Part shown: in pieces, positions 7,464 to 16,402 of the stretch
How the letters are laid out: each line of letters opens with the position of its first letter
Numbering within the stretch: position 1 is the stretch's first letter
Assembly: GCF_000271305.1 (NCBI RefSeq)
Contig: NZ_AKGD01000001.1
Span: 372,001 to 436,000 of the forward strand
Reading direction: 5' to 3'
Source: Hydrocarboniphaga effusa AP103
GTDB taxonomy: Bacteria; Pseudomonadota; Gammaproteobacteria; Nevskiales; Nevskiaceae
Length of the DNA stretch: 64,000 nt
Made by a program: the position numbers and the translations under genes
Notes under the pieces: generated by a model
Database searches by the model: none
Seen by the model: the letters and a program-made list of their open reading frames with translations, nothing else
Told to the model about the DNA's origin: nothing

Positions 7464-8480
7464 ATGGTCGTCAAATTGTTCGGTCCTCCACCACTCGTCA
7501 GAAGAAATTTTCTGGCGATGGGCACGGAAATCACGGTCACACTGGCCCCGCAGCGGCGGGGCCAGTTCCGTAGCGTCAAGCGTGCGATGACCGAGCTCAA
7601 GATCCTGCTGCGCAACTTCGGCCACGACGGCTGGGCCTGGGGTTACGGAGCACTCGCCGAGTTCAATCGCGAACTCGGCGCCGGCAAGGCGCCGACCATT
7701 CCGACATCGTTGCGCCCCCTGTTCGATCGCGCCTGGGAGATGCGCCAGGCCAGCGGCGGCCTGTTCGAGCCGCGCGTCGCATCGCTGGTGTATCTGTGGG
7801 GCTTCGACAGTGTCGAGCGCATTCGTAACGAGCCTCCGCCCCCCGATGAAATCACAGCCTTCATGCAGGCGCTCGCGAGAGCCCCCGACTACACACCCAA
7901 TGCTGATCACTACGGCCCTGCTCCGAACGTAGGTTGGGATTTCGGCGGCATCGGCAAGGGCTACATCGTCGATCAGGCGCTCGATCTGCTCGCGGCGGAA
8001 GGCTTCGTGGACGCAACCATCGACGCCGGCGGCAACATCGCAGTTCGTGGTCAACGGCGCGAGCGATCCTGGCGCATCGGTATTCGCAGGCCACTGGCCC
8101 CGGATGACGACATCGACGCACCAGATTTGATCGCGATTCTCGATGCTCGAGACGAATCCGTGAACACCCATGGAGACGATCAGCGCTATTTCATCCACGA
8201 GGGAAAACGTTACGCGCATATCCTTGATCCGCGCAGCGGACAGTGCGCCAGTGGGCTTCGATCTCTTACGGTCGTGCACTCAGATGGGGCGCTTGCGGAA
8301 GCTGGCGGGGCAGCATTATTCGTCGCGGGTACAAACCATTGGCCCGCGCTCGCCAAACAACTGGGAATCGATCAGGTTTTGGCTGTCGATGATAGAGGGC
8401 AGATTGCCGTCACGCCCAAGCTGGCAGCGCGTTTGCAGCCCGAGCCGGGCATCGCGTGGAGAGTAATTCCAGCTACGTAA
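7464..8480 (+). CDS. apbE: FAD:protein FMN transferase
   Basis: The 338-residue protein shows the ApbE family blocks in order: AMGTEITVTLAP near residue 18, an ASGGLFEPRV segment, WDFGGIGKGYIVDQALDLL with AGGNIAVRG, and HILDPRSGQCASGLRSLTVV with the following ALAEAGGAALFV. The enzyme transfers FMN from FAD to Thr/Ser in D-x-x-[ST]-G-A-[TS] motifs; such a motif is present two genes upstream. There is no hydrophobic signal or lipobox at the N-terminus (MVVKLFGPPPLVRRNF), so this ApbE appears cytoplasmic, unlike the many lipoprotein ApbEs. That would require flavinylation before export of its substrate. Confidence 0.92.
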   Translation: MVVKLFGPPPLVRRNFLAMGTEITVTLAPQRRGQFRSVKRAMTELKILLRNFGHDGWAWGYGALAEFNRELGAGKAPTIPTSLRPLFDRAWEMRQASGGLFEPRVASLVYLWGFDSVERIRNEPPPPDEITAFMQALARAPDYTPNADHYGPAPNVGWDFGGIGKGYIVDQALDLLAAEGFVDATIDAGGNIAVRGQRRERSWRIGIRRPLAPDDDIDAPDLIAILDARDESVNTHGDDQRYFIHEGKRYAHILDPRSGQCASGLRSLTVVHSDGALAEAGGAALFVAGTNHWPALAKQLGIDQVLAVDDRGQIAVTPKLAARLQPEPGIAWRVIPAT

Positions 8481-8501
8481 ACTCACGCAAGCCTTTTGCT
8501 G

Positions 8502-8548
8502 ATCTTCGGAGCGGTCGAAGATTGATCCAGCACGAAGATTGCTTCGTG
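8502..8548 (+). other. Two small tandem hairpins downstream of apbE
   Basis: ATCTTCG (8502-8508) pairs with CGAAGAT (8516-8522), and CACGAAG (8531-8537) pairs with CTTCGTG (8542-8548). The first could help to end the redox operon, and both could be part of a structured leader of the lipid-synthase operon, since a strong terminator hairpin follows at 8641. Neither is followed by a T tract. Confidence 0.4.
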
Positions 8549-8640
8549 TTAGCCCCCGCCCCTGAACCACAAGTCAGGCTCCGGGTCCGATGCAAGCTAA
8601 CGATGGCTTGATCGTCCAATTTCAATGCTTAGGGGCAAGG

Positions 8641-8682
8641 GCGCCCAATCAACTCGAAAAGGTTGATCGGGCGCTTTTTTTT
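8641..8682 (+). terminator. Strong intrinsic terminator or attenuator just upstream of the lipid-synthase operon
   Basis: GCGCCC + ATCAAC pairs with GTTGAT + GGGCGC across an 8-nt loop with one A-C mismatch, then eight T residues (8675-8682). This is the most perfect intrinsic terminator in the window. It ends only 49 nt before the chosen start codon at 8732. That leaves little room for a separate promoter, so it may be a conditional terminator in the leader of the synthase mRNA. The alternative is a plain terminator for the apbE operon, with a promoter squeezed into 8683-8715. Confidence 0.8.
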
Positions 8683-8731
8683 GCATCGCCGTCGCGCCGG
8701 ACCAAATCACCCGCTGGGGAGCGAAGTGAAG

Positions 8732-11700
8732 ATGGGCAAAGCAGCAACTGATCGGCCAGTGCCTCGTGGAACCACCGTCTTTCTATTTCAAGGACAAGGG
8801 GGGTTCCATCCTGCTGCACTAAAAAGCGAATTCGAAACGAATGCCGGGGTGCGCCCGCTTTTTCAACTGGTGCAGCACCTCTGCGGGACCGAATTCGGAA
8901 CGGACTTTCATGCCTCCCTATCACTTGGAGACCGTGAAAAGCCGCCATTTTCCTGCGAACAGTTGGGCATATACCTGGGAGGCTTTCTATGGGGCCGCTC
9001 ACTGATCGAGCGAGGTATCACGCCACATATCATGCTAGGCCACAGCTTTGGCGAGTTTGCATCATTGGCTGTCGGCGGCGCAGTGAGCTTCGCCGATGGA
9101 GCACAACTCGTCTGCGAGAGAATCAAGGCATTACAAGGCCTGGAGCAGGCTGGGCGGATGGCGGCAGTATCAATGGGAGCCGAGCAACTCGAACATCATC
9201 TTCGGGACTTGCAGGACCATGATCTCGAAATCGCCGTCATCAATCATCCAGAACAAGCTGTCGTATCAGGCAGTGAACAGGATCTCGCAAGGCTCGATGA
9301 AAAGCTGCGACTCGAGCAACGGGCGATGCATCGGCTCAAGAGTCAATATCCGTTCCACTGCACGAAGCTGCTTCCTGCAGTGCCGATATTCCGCGAGCGC
9401 GCCAGCCGCATCCGCTATGCAGACGCAACCTATCCCATCTACTTCCCCAGCGAAAGCTGCGTCCAATCGCCCGGGTTTGATATCGCTGGCGCATTGTCTC
9501 GCCACTTAACGACCCCATTCGATTTCGCCTCCGCGGTACAAAACCTTTATGCGCTCGGCTATCGCACATTCTATGAATGTGGCGGGGGCACTCTGCTGCG
9601 AAATCTGGTGCGTAGAACACTCCGAGAACACAGCGACATCAGCCTGCATGGAGCACTCGAAATGAGTCCATTTTCACAAGCAACCAGCATAAGAACCTCG
9701 ACACCCGACGCACAGATTCCAGCAGACAAGATGGAGCCGGTCGCGATTGTCGGTTACGGATGTGTATTGCCAGGCGCTCTCGATTCCGACGAATACTGGA
9801 TGAATATCCTGGAAGGGCGATGCACGATCAGCCGTTGCGATGCCGTTGATCCGTTCTTCCTTGAGGATTTGTATAACGAAGAAGCTGTAACGGTCGACAA
9901 AACCTACTCGCCTCTGGCGGGGTACGTCGACGAAACTCTCCTCGACCAGCGCTTTGCATCTATTGGTATAAAAGCAAGCCGCCAATACTCAAAAATACAG
10001 AAGATGATCGCGGTCGCGAGCACCGAAGCCTTCGAGCGCTACGGAGTCTCCGACAACTTCGGAAAAGTTGCCTGCTTCTACGGGGCGACACCCGATGGTA
10101 TCCGTGAATATGACGAATCTCTGGTTCTAAAGCACTTTCGCGAAGGGATCGAAAAGCTTCCAGAAGCAAGCTCCAGCAGCAAAGAGCGCTTGGAGCTTCT
10201 ACAACGCCGTTTTGGTGGTGGAACCGGAAACCCCGAGAGTTTTTCCCCGGCGCAGACCTACAAAGTGGTGTTCAACGATCTATTTCGCGCAGAGACAAAA
10301 ACCATTCTCGTTGATTCCGCCTGTTCGTCTTCGTTGTACGCCACCGACCTGGCGGTCAAATCTCTCATGACAGGGCAGACCGACCTTGCCCTGTGCGGCG
10401 GCGCGTTCGCAGCAAGCGCAGGCAACAGCGCTCTCTTTGCACAGTTCAGGGGCTTGGCCACCAGCGCCGTTCGCGCCCTGGACGATAACGCCGAAGGAAC
10501 TGTCTTCAGCGATGGTGCGGTGACCTTATTACTGAGGCGCATGAGCGATGCAGTCAACGCAGGCCATCACATCTATGGAGTGATTCGAGCCATCGGGTTG
10601 TCGAGCGATGGAAAATCTCCAGGGGTCAATGTTCCGACGGTCACCGGGCAGCATCTCGCAATAGAGCGCGCATATTCCGGCAGCAGCGTGGATCGTCAGT
10701 CCATTCAATACATAGAAGCCCACGCTACCGCTACCGCAGGCGACGTCGTCGAGTTCAAGTCTCTCACTCGGGCCTTCTCAACACGCAAGCCCGATTTGGA
10801 AAAGATCAGGCTCGGCGCTGGAAAATCCCTGATTGGCCACACGGGATGGGCATCGGGTGGCTCGGCGATCGTGAAAATGCTGTATGCACTTAAAAATCAG
10901 ATCATGCCTGGGCAAACGGCTCTGCATAGAATCAATAGCCGGTTCCAGATCGAAAGCAGTCCGTTTCAAGTCACGACGACTCATGAATCATGGCCTGCCA
11001 ATACGGCCGGGCAACCCAGACGCTGCGCGATCAACTCCTTTGGCTTTGGGGGCACAAACGCGCACGTGGTAATCGAAGAATATTGCCCGGCATCCATCGC
11101 CTCGGTTCCGCGCGACCAGCATGCTGGCGCCGATCATCAAGACGTCGTGATATGCGCAATTCGGACCATCTTTCCGTTTGGCGACTCCATAACGGACAAT
11201 CTTGACTCACACTTCCTGAGATTCAAAGCGCAAGCGTTGAAAATCCCGGCCGGAAAGCTTTTGCTACCCGATGTCGCAGAGCAAATGTCTCGCTCGCAGT
11301 ACTTGTCGCTCATGGGTTGCGAGGACGCCCTGAGCATGCTGAAGGGCAAAGGTGTCGATCCCGAAAGAATATCCGTCATCCTCTCGCACAATGACAAGTG
11401 CGATAGAGCCTGCGTCACCAACCTCTTTATCTACGAAGACAGGTTGCGTCGACTACTTCGTGAAATCTCAGCAACGGCAGGACCTGACGCCTGGCTTGAA
11501 TCAGCCACCGATCGCTTCTTTACCACGTTGCGTAAAACCCACCTTCCTTCCGGGCCTTACACACTTCCCGGAATCATGCCGAGCATCGTCTCTGGCCGGG
11601 TTGCGCAACTAAACGATCTAAAGGGGCCTAATTTCATCGTCGGCGAGAGCAGCGCCCGCTCCGCAGATTCCCTGGAAATAGCAGGTCTTTATGTGCGCTT

Positions 11701-11914
11701 CGGTAACGCCGATGTTGTGGTTTGTGGCGGCATGAGCCTGGGCAAGCATTTCGCAGAGCTAGGCGAGCACCACGACTCTGAAGTAGCAGAAGGGATAGTC
11801 GTCTTTGCTGTGGCGACGAAAAAGATTGCCGAGAAGTACGACCTTCCGATCATAGCGCCACTACGCCAAATCCATTCGGGTTCTGCTCATCGTTCAATGG
11901 ACCTTGCGGCCTGA
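8732..11914 (+). CDS. PUFA-synthase-like polyketide/lipid synthase subunit A: AT-KS-partial KS
   Basis: ATG 8732 is preceded by GGGGAG (8716-8721). The 1060 residues contain an acyltransferase (about 14-320; LFQGQGG, and GHSFGE with Ser105), then a ketosynthase (about 335-790; EPVAIVGYGCVLPG). Its active triad is complete: Cys531 in DSACSSS, His664 in EAHATATAGD and His703 in GHTGWASG. Near 780 comes NSFGFGGTNAHVV. Residues about 815-1060 resemble the N-terminal half of a second KS, with Ser974 in GPNFIVGESS where the Cys should be, like a chain-length-factor-type domain, and with the second half missing. AT and KS load and condense malonyl units. The next gene supplies KR, DH and ACPs, so the pair would work as an iterative synthase. 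The product is unknown. Base composition is lower in GC than the flanks. Confidence 0.85.
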   Translation: MGKAATDRPVPRGTTVFLFQGQGGFHPAALKSEFETNAGVRPLFQLVQHLCGTEFGTDFHASLSLGDREKPPFSCEQLGIYLGGFLWGRSLIERGITPHIMLGHSFGEFASLAVGGAVSFADGAQLVCERIKALQGLEQAGRMAAVSMGAEQLEHHLRDLQDHDLEIAVINHPEQAVVSGSEQDLARLDEKLRLEQRAMHRLKSQYPFHCTKLLPAVPIFRERASRIRYADATYPIYFPSESCVQSPGFDIAGALSRHLTTPFDFASAVQNLYALGYRTFYECGGGTLLRNLVRRTLREHSDISLHGALEMSPFSQATSIRTSTPDAQIPADKMEPVAIVGYGCVLPGALDSDEYWMNILEGRCTISRCDAVDPFFLEDLYNEEAVTVDKTYSPLAGYVDETLLDQRFASIGIKASRQYSKIQKMIAVASTEAFERYGVSDNFGKVACFYGATPDGIREYDESLVLKHFREGIEKLPEASSSSKERLELLQRRFGGGTGNPESFSPAQTYKVVFNDLFRAETKTILVDSACSSSLYATDLAVKSLMTGQTDLALCGGAFAASAGNSALFAQFRGLATSAVRALDDNAEGTVFSDGAVTLLLRRMSDAVNAGHHIYGVIRAIGLSSDGKSPGVNVPTVTGQHLAIERAYSGSSVDRQSIQYIEAHATATAGDVVEFKSLTRAFSTRKPDLEKIRLGAGKSLIGHTGWASGGSAIVKMLYALKNQIMPGQTALHRINSRFQIESSPFQVTTTHESWPANTAGQPRRCAINSFGFGGTNAHVVIEEYCPASIASVPRDQHAGADHQDVVICAIRTIFPFGDSITDNLDSHFLRFKAQALKIPAGKLLLPDVAEQMSRSQYLSLMGCEDALSMLKGKGVDPERISVILSHNDKCDRACVTNLFIYEDRLRRLLREISATAGPDAWLESATDRFFTTLRKTHLPSGPYTLPGIMPSIVSGRVAQLNDLKGPNFIVGESSARSADSLEIAGLYVRFGNADVVVCGGMSLGKHFAELGEHHDSEVAEGIVVFAVATKKIAEKYDLPIIAPLRQIHSGSAHRSMDLAA

Positions 11915-11936
11915 CAACAAAAGTCGGAGAAGATTT

Positions 11937-14900
11937 ATGGGTGAACCGATATACAGGGATATGGCTGGCGTCCTGTCGATAGCCAGAGCACTGCAGAGCC
12001 ATCATTCGACGGCACTCCTGAGTACGGCAGAGGTAGTTTCCGGGGGACAGGCTTCACCTACCCCTATCGAGTTTTATCGGCCGATACCGATAGAAGCTCC
12101 TTTGCCTTCATCGCAGGAAGACACATCGATACAGCCTCACGACGTTTTGTGGATCCTGCCTCGATCGATATCGTCACCCAATACACCAACACTGCCGGGA
12201 CTTCATCGAGTATGGGCACTGCATCCGCCTATCGACAAAACCAGTGCTAGTTCCGCCCGTATCGCCACTCTGTCATCCCCTGAATCAACCGTACCAATAT
12301 CAGATGCATTAGCGAATTCCGGGGTAGCCCCGAAAGCAATCGTCCTGGCAGTCGATGCCCGGAATTTTCACGCGTCTTCGCTACTCGACGAAGGACTGCA
12401 GGAGCAACAGCAATTGCTCAACGTCCTGTTCATCCTGGCAAAGCATTTCCACGCTGAACTCTCGAGCGGGAAAACACGCATCATCGGACTCGTCTGCAAC
12501 GCCTGGCTGGACACCGGGGTGATATCTCCCTTCACGGGACTGTTCGGCGGCTTGACCAAATCAATCGCACGCGATTATCCGAACGCTTTGATCAGGGCCG
12601 TTCATACGGACCAAGCCTTCAGTGAGTCAAACACTGTCCTGCACGCAGAAATGCAGGCACCAAATCGCGCGGATACGTTCGCTGAAATTTTCTACAGAAA
12701 GGGCAAAAGATTTCGTCACGCCCTATCTCCGATAGTAGATATCTCGATCAAGAAGGAGCCGCCTGCCATCAAGCAAGGCGCTGTCGTTCTTGCCACAGGA
12801 GGAGCGCGCGGCGTCACCGCAGTGCTCCTCGAAGAGCTCATCAGGCAGCGCAACTGCAAGGTCATCGCAATCGGTCGCACCAGCCTGGATGATGTCCCCG
12901 AACACATTCTCGGCATGGACGCAGATGCGCTTGATCGCTACGAACAACGCTTCTATCAGGATGAACTGGCGCGTGACCCTGCAAGCAGCATTCGAATTCT
13001 ACGCCGACGATACCAAGACTATGTCGCGGCAAACGAGATATACCGAAACGTACATATACTGAACCAACTCGGCGGATCGTTTCACTACGTGGCGACGGAT
13101 ATCGTCGACGAGATTGCCGCTACAAAATCCATACAGCGCATTGTCGCCGAGCATGGCCCCGTCGATGCGGTGATTCATGGCGCAGGCACCCAGCTTTCAA
13201 AGACCATCGCAAAAAAGAGTGTTGAAGAGTTCGCCTCCGTCGTCGATACGAAACTTCGAGGTTTGCGCAACGTATACAGAACTTTGAAAGCCACACAATC
13301 GATCTCGAATGTCCACTTCCATACTCTGACCTCATCGTTCAGCGTCTGGGGTAACGACGGACAGCCAGATTACGGAGCGGCAAACGAGGCGCTGAACCGC
13401 ATTGCCGACGCACAGGCAAGCCAAAGCTCGATGGAAAAATGGTCATCCCTCGCTTGGCTTGGCTGGGCGGGAATTGGCATGACCCGCGGCTCCGAGTATG
13501 CCTCGCTGGCTCAGCAACGAGGCTTGTATCCGGTCACGCGTTCCGAGGGCCAGCACATCTTCTCGCGTCTATTACTTGATGGGCAGCCTCTCCGGGCCAT
13601 CAACGTCTTGGCCACACCTCACGAAATTGCTTACTACGAGGTAACCACTCGCGAAGCTCCTGAGCGCGAGGGAAGAACTTACGGCGAACCCTTGGATTTG
13701 AGTCTGGAAACCAGTCCTTACTTGAAGGACCACTTGGTCGACGGCATTCCGACCATGCCGGGGGCGGCACTGCTTGCGCACTCGATACGCATCGCTCAAA
13801 AAACATCCGGCCGACATCATGTCGTCGGCATCCAAAGTGCAAGTTTCAAACAGTTCGTGCGTTCCCTCGACCACCGTCGTGATCGTGTTCGCATCGTCGG
13901 TGAAGTCATATCGGACGATCATGATTCGACGACGGTCAAGGTCACCGTGCTGTCCGACCTCGTTCATAAGGACGGCTGGGTGTTGAGGGAAGACTCGCTG
14001 AATTGCGAAGCCATCCTGGTATGCGCGGACACCCTGAGCAGCCATCCGCCGGCAGCATCAACTCCAATTCCGGAGACCGAGGGCTATTACATCCTCGATC
14101 CTTACATCAGCTCGCCGGGAAGTCTCACACTCAAGGGAGCCTTCGACTGTCTACGGCAGATTCGGGTAAGCCAGCATCAGCAGAATGCGCTTCTCGACCT
14201 TCCATTGAGCCTGGCATCCGATCGACATGCTGCACTGCTGACTCCATCCATATTCATCGATGCTCTTTGGAGACTTTCGGTCATGCAACCGACCGAAGGG
14301 CGCATGCCGTCCTACGTCCCCGTTGCCTGCGGCCAGACCAGCGTGCATTTCGACTTCTACTCAGGCGCCCTTCCGGACCTGCTGCGTGGCGCCCGGCTGC
14401 ACGCGACCCGTCCCCGCCCCCTTCCGGGCTCTCCAGACACGGTGGTCATGGACCGTGTCTGGGCAACCACCGCTGACGGCCGCTTACTCGTCTGCTTCTC
14501 CGAAAATCTCGCTCGAAGCATCTCCAAGGTCGAAATGAACGTCATCCTAGCTTCGTCTATGGCCCCAGCCGAACTGCCTACGGCGATCATCATGCGGCCA
14601 CCCTTGAACGTCGTAGGTGAGTTGACCGATATCGTTCAACAGGTGACGCGATTCCCCGCACAAGTACTGATGCCCGATGCTGATTTCGAGTACGACCTCG
14701 GCATCGACTCGGTCAAGCTGGGCGAGATTCTCGTCGCCACCCGCAAGCATTTCGGCATCGCAGACGATGCAGAGTTGGATATCAGCCGCTTCCGCACCAT
14801 TCAAAGCGCAGCAGAAGTCTTGAAGAGTGCACTCCACCAGGCACAAGCGGGCTCCGCCCCATCGCTGCCGCCGCCAACACCACTCACATCTGCGCCGGCT

Positions 14901-16385
14901 GTCGCTTTGACGCTGACAAAGACAAACGTCGCCTTGATCGAACCAGAATCCGTATTGCCTGCCCTGACCAGAATCGTTCAGCAAGTGACACGATTCCCTG
15001 CCCAGGTGCTGACACCCGATGCAGATTTCGAATACGACCTCGGCATCGACTCGGTCAAGCTGGGCGAGATTCTCGTCGCCACTCGCAAGCATTTCGGCAT
15101 CCCAGACGATGCAGAGTTGGATATCAGCCGCTTTCGCACCATTCAGGGCGCGGCAGAAGTCTTGAAACATGCACTCCAACAGACTGAACCCCGTAGCTCT
15201 CTGCCCTCCCCGGCAACGCTTCTAACATCCGAACCCGCCGCTGCCTCCACAACCGTCCCTGCCATCACACCGAGTTCCGTACTGGCCGCACTGACGGAAA
15301 TCGTTCAGCAAGTGACGCGCTTTCCTGCCCAGGTGCTGACACCCGACGCGGACTTCGAATACGACCTTGGCATCGACTCAGTCAAATTGGGCGAGATTCT
15401 CGTCGCCACTCGCAAGCATTTCGGTATCCCTGACGATGCTGAACTGGATATCGGCCGCTTCCGCACCATTCGAGCGGCCGCTGAAGTCCTTCAGTCGGCA
15501 TTACAGAAGAGAATATCGGCGCCTTCCGTGATTGCTCCTCCTTTATTCCAAGCGGCTCGTGCCCAAGCACCGGAGACCGGCGCCCAGGCGCGGGTCAGAG
15601 ATCTACGCGAGATTTTTGGAGGCGATGCCAAACCGTTTAGCGGGAAGGTCGCCCTCGTAACCGGCTCCGGCAGAGGCATCGGACGACAGTTCGCCACCTC
15701 ACTCGCTGGCCTTGGCGCCACCGTGATCGTCAACGCATTCCATTCTCGGGATGCCGGCGAGCAAACCGCAAAAGCAATTGTCGACGCCGGTGGCAAAGCG
15801 CATTTCATCTGGGGCTCTGTAGCTCACAAGGCTCACCGTCAAGCTCTGTTCGATGAAATCGAAAGCCGCTTTGGGGGCCTCGACTTCTTTGTCAGTAACG
15901 CCTCCAACGGAATCATCGGCGACTTCGATCAGATAACAGACGAGCACTGGGCCAAAGGCTTTCAAACCAACGTCATTGGCCTGCACCAATGTGCACTGCA
16001 CGCCGTCAAACTCATGGCCCGCCGAGGCGGCGGCAGGATCATTACGCTCTCATCTCCGATCAGCAGTCGCCATACCCCGGACTTTGGTTGCATGGGAGCA
16101 CTCAAAGCCGCTGTCGAATCGCTCACCAGAACGATGGCCGTGGAGTTCCAAAAGTACAACGTAACCGTCAACTGCATCTCCGCCGGTGCCGTCTATGGAG
16201 AGCTGATGACAAAGATTCCAAACAGCGCAAAAGCCATTGAACTCTGGGAAGAAAAGACTTTGCCCCGCCGCCTGATGCTGCCGGAGGAAGTTGCCAACGT
16301 CGCAAACTTTCTGTTGAGCGGTGCTGCCGATGCAATCAGTGGAGCGGTACTTCTCATGGACGGCGGAATCACGATCAGAATTTAG
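11937..16385 (+). CDS. PUFA-synthase-like polyketide/lipid synthase subunit B: KR-DH-ACP-ACP-ACP-SDR
   Basis: ATG 11937 has GGAG 8 nt upstream; the in-frame TTG at 11904 overlaps subunit A and is less likely. Of 1482 residues, about 30-270 are a KR-type structural half. A catalytic ketoreductase follows (about 280-540; TGGARG, then YGAAN with Tyr479/Asn483). Next is a hot-dog dehydratase (about 585-870; His599 in HLVDGIPTMPG). Three almost identical carrier domains each have the phosphopantetheine Ser in DLGIDSVKLGE: Ser925, Ser1039 and Ser1148. A C-terminal FabL-like short-chain reductase spans about 1233-1482 (VALVTGSGRGIGR). In the last domain the expected catalytic Tyr of Y-x6-K is Phe1383 (Lys1390 kept), and the Y-x3-K position is Met1386. 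Tandem carriers and DLGIDS motifs are typical of PUFA-type secondary-lipid synthases. The KR, DH and possible ER would give a partly or fully reduced chain. Confidence 0.85.
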   Translation: MGEPIYRDMAGVLSIARALQSHHSTALLSTAEVVSGGQASPTPIEFYRPIPIEAPLPSSQEDTSIQPHDVLWILPRSISSPNTPTLPGLHRVWALHPPIDKTSASSARIATLSSPESTVPISDALANSGVAPKAIVLAVDARNFHASSLLDEGLQEQQQLLNVLFILAKHFHAELSSGKTRIIGLVCNAWLDTGVISPFTGLFGGLTKSIARDYPNALIRAVHTDQAFSESNTVLHAEMQAPNRADTFAEIFYRKGKRFRHALSPIVDISIKKEPPAIKQGAVVLATGGARGVTAVLLEELIRQRNCKVIAIGRTSLDDVPEHILGMDADALDRYEQRFYQDELARDPASSIRILRRRYQDYVAANEIYRNVHILNQLGGSFHYVATDIVDEIAATKSIQRIVAEHGPVDAVIHGAGTQLSKTIAKKSVEEFASVVDTKLRGLRNVYRTLKATQSISNVHFHTLTSSFSVWGNDGQPDYGAANEALNRIADAQASQSSMEKWSSLAWLGWAGIGMTRGSEYASLAQQRGLYPVTRSEGQHIFSRLLLDGQPLRAINVLATPHEIAYYEVTTREAPEREGRTYGEPLDLSLETSPYLKDHLVDGIPTMPGAALLAHSIRIAQKTSGRHHVVGIQSASFKQFVRSLDHRRDRVRIVGEVISDDHDSTTVKVTVLSDLVHKDGWVLREDSLNCEAILVCADTLSSHPPAASTPIPETEGYYILDPYISSPGSLTLKGAFDCLRQIRVSQHQQNALLDLPLSLASDRHAALLTPSIFIDALWRLSVMQPTEGRMPSYVPVACGQTSVHFDFYSGALPDLLRGARLHATRPRPLPGSPDTVVMDRVWATTADGRLLVCFSENLARSISKVEMNVILASSMAPAELPTAIIMRPPLNVVGELTDIVQQVTRFPAQVLMPDADFEYDLGIDSVKLGEILVATRKHFGIADDAELDISRFRTIQSAAEVLKSALHQAQAGSAPSLPPPTPLTSAPAVALTLTKTNVALIEPESVLPALTRIVQQVTRFPAQVLTPDADFEYDLGIDSVKLGEILVATRKHFGIPDDAELDISRFRTIQGAAEVLKHALQQTEPRSSLPSPATLLTSEPAAASTTVPAITPSSVLAALTEIVQQVTRFPAQVLTPDADFEYDLGIDSVKLGEILVATRKHFGIPDDAELDIGRFRTIRAAAEVLQSALQKRISAPSVIAPPLFQAARAQAPETGAQARVRDLREIFGGDAKPFSGKVALVTGSGRGIGRQFATSLAGLGATVIVNAFHSRDAGEQTAKAIVDAGGKAHFIWGSVAHKAHRQALFDEIESRFGGLDFFVSNASNGIIGDFDQITDEHWAKGFQTNVIGLHQCALHAVKLMARRGGGRIITLSSPISSRHTPDFGCMGALKAAVESLTRTMAVEFQKYNVTVNCISAGAVYGELMTKIPNSAKAIELWEEKTLPRRLMLPEEVANVANFLLSGAADAISGAVLLMDGGITIRI
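14610..15510 (+). repeat. Three tandem near-identical carrier-domain repeats
   Basis: Copies at about 14610-14835, 14955-15180 and 15285-15510 share long identical runs around the phosphopantetheine site (for example 14700-14750 with 15042-15092). They are joined by Pro/Ala/Ser/Thr-rich linkers of about 35-40 residues that differ between copies. This shows recent duplication or gene conversion of an ACP unit. Short-read assemblies may collapse such a region, so the true copy number should be treated with care. Confidence 0.85.
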
Positions 16386-16402
16386 GCCCAGAGAACTCGA
16401 CA

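Noticed and set aside
8663..8731. TTG start giving a 23-residue longer synthase A
   Set aside because: It lies inside the terminator stem and the extra residues match no AT domain start; ATG 8732 has a ribosome site.
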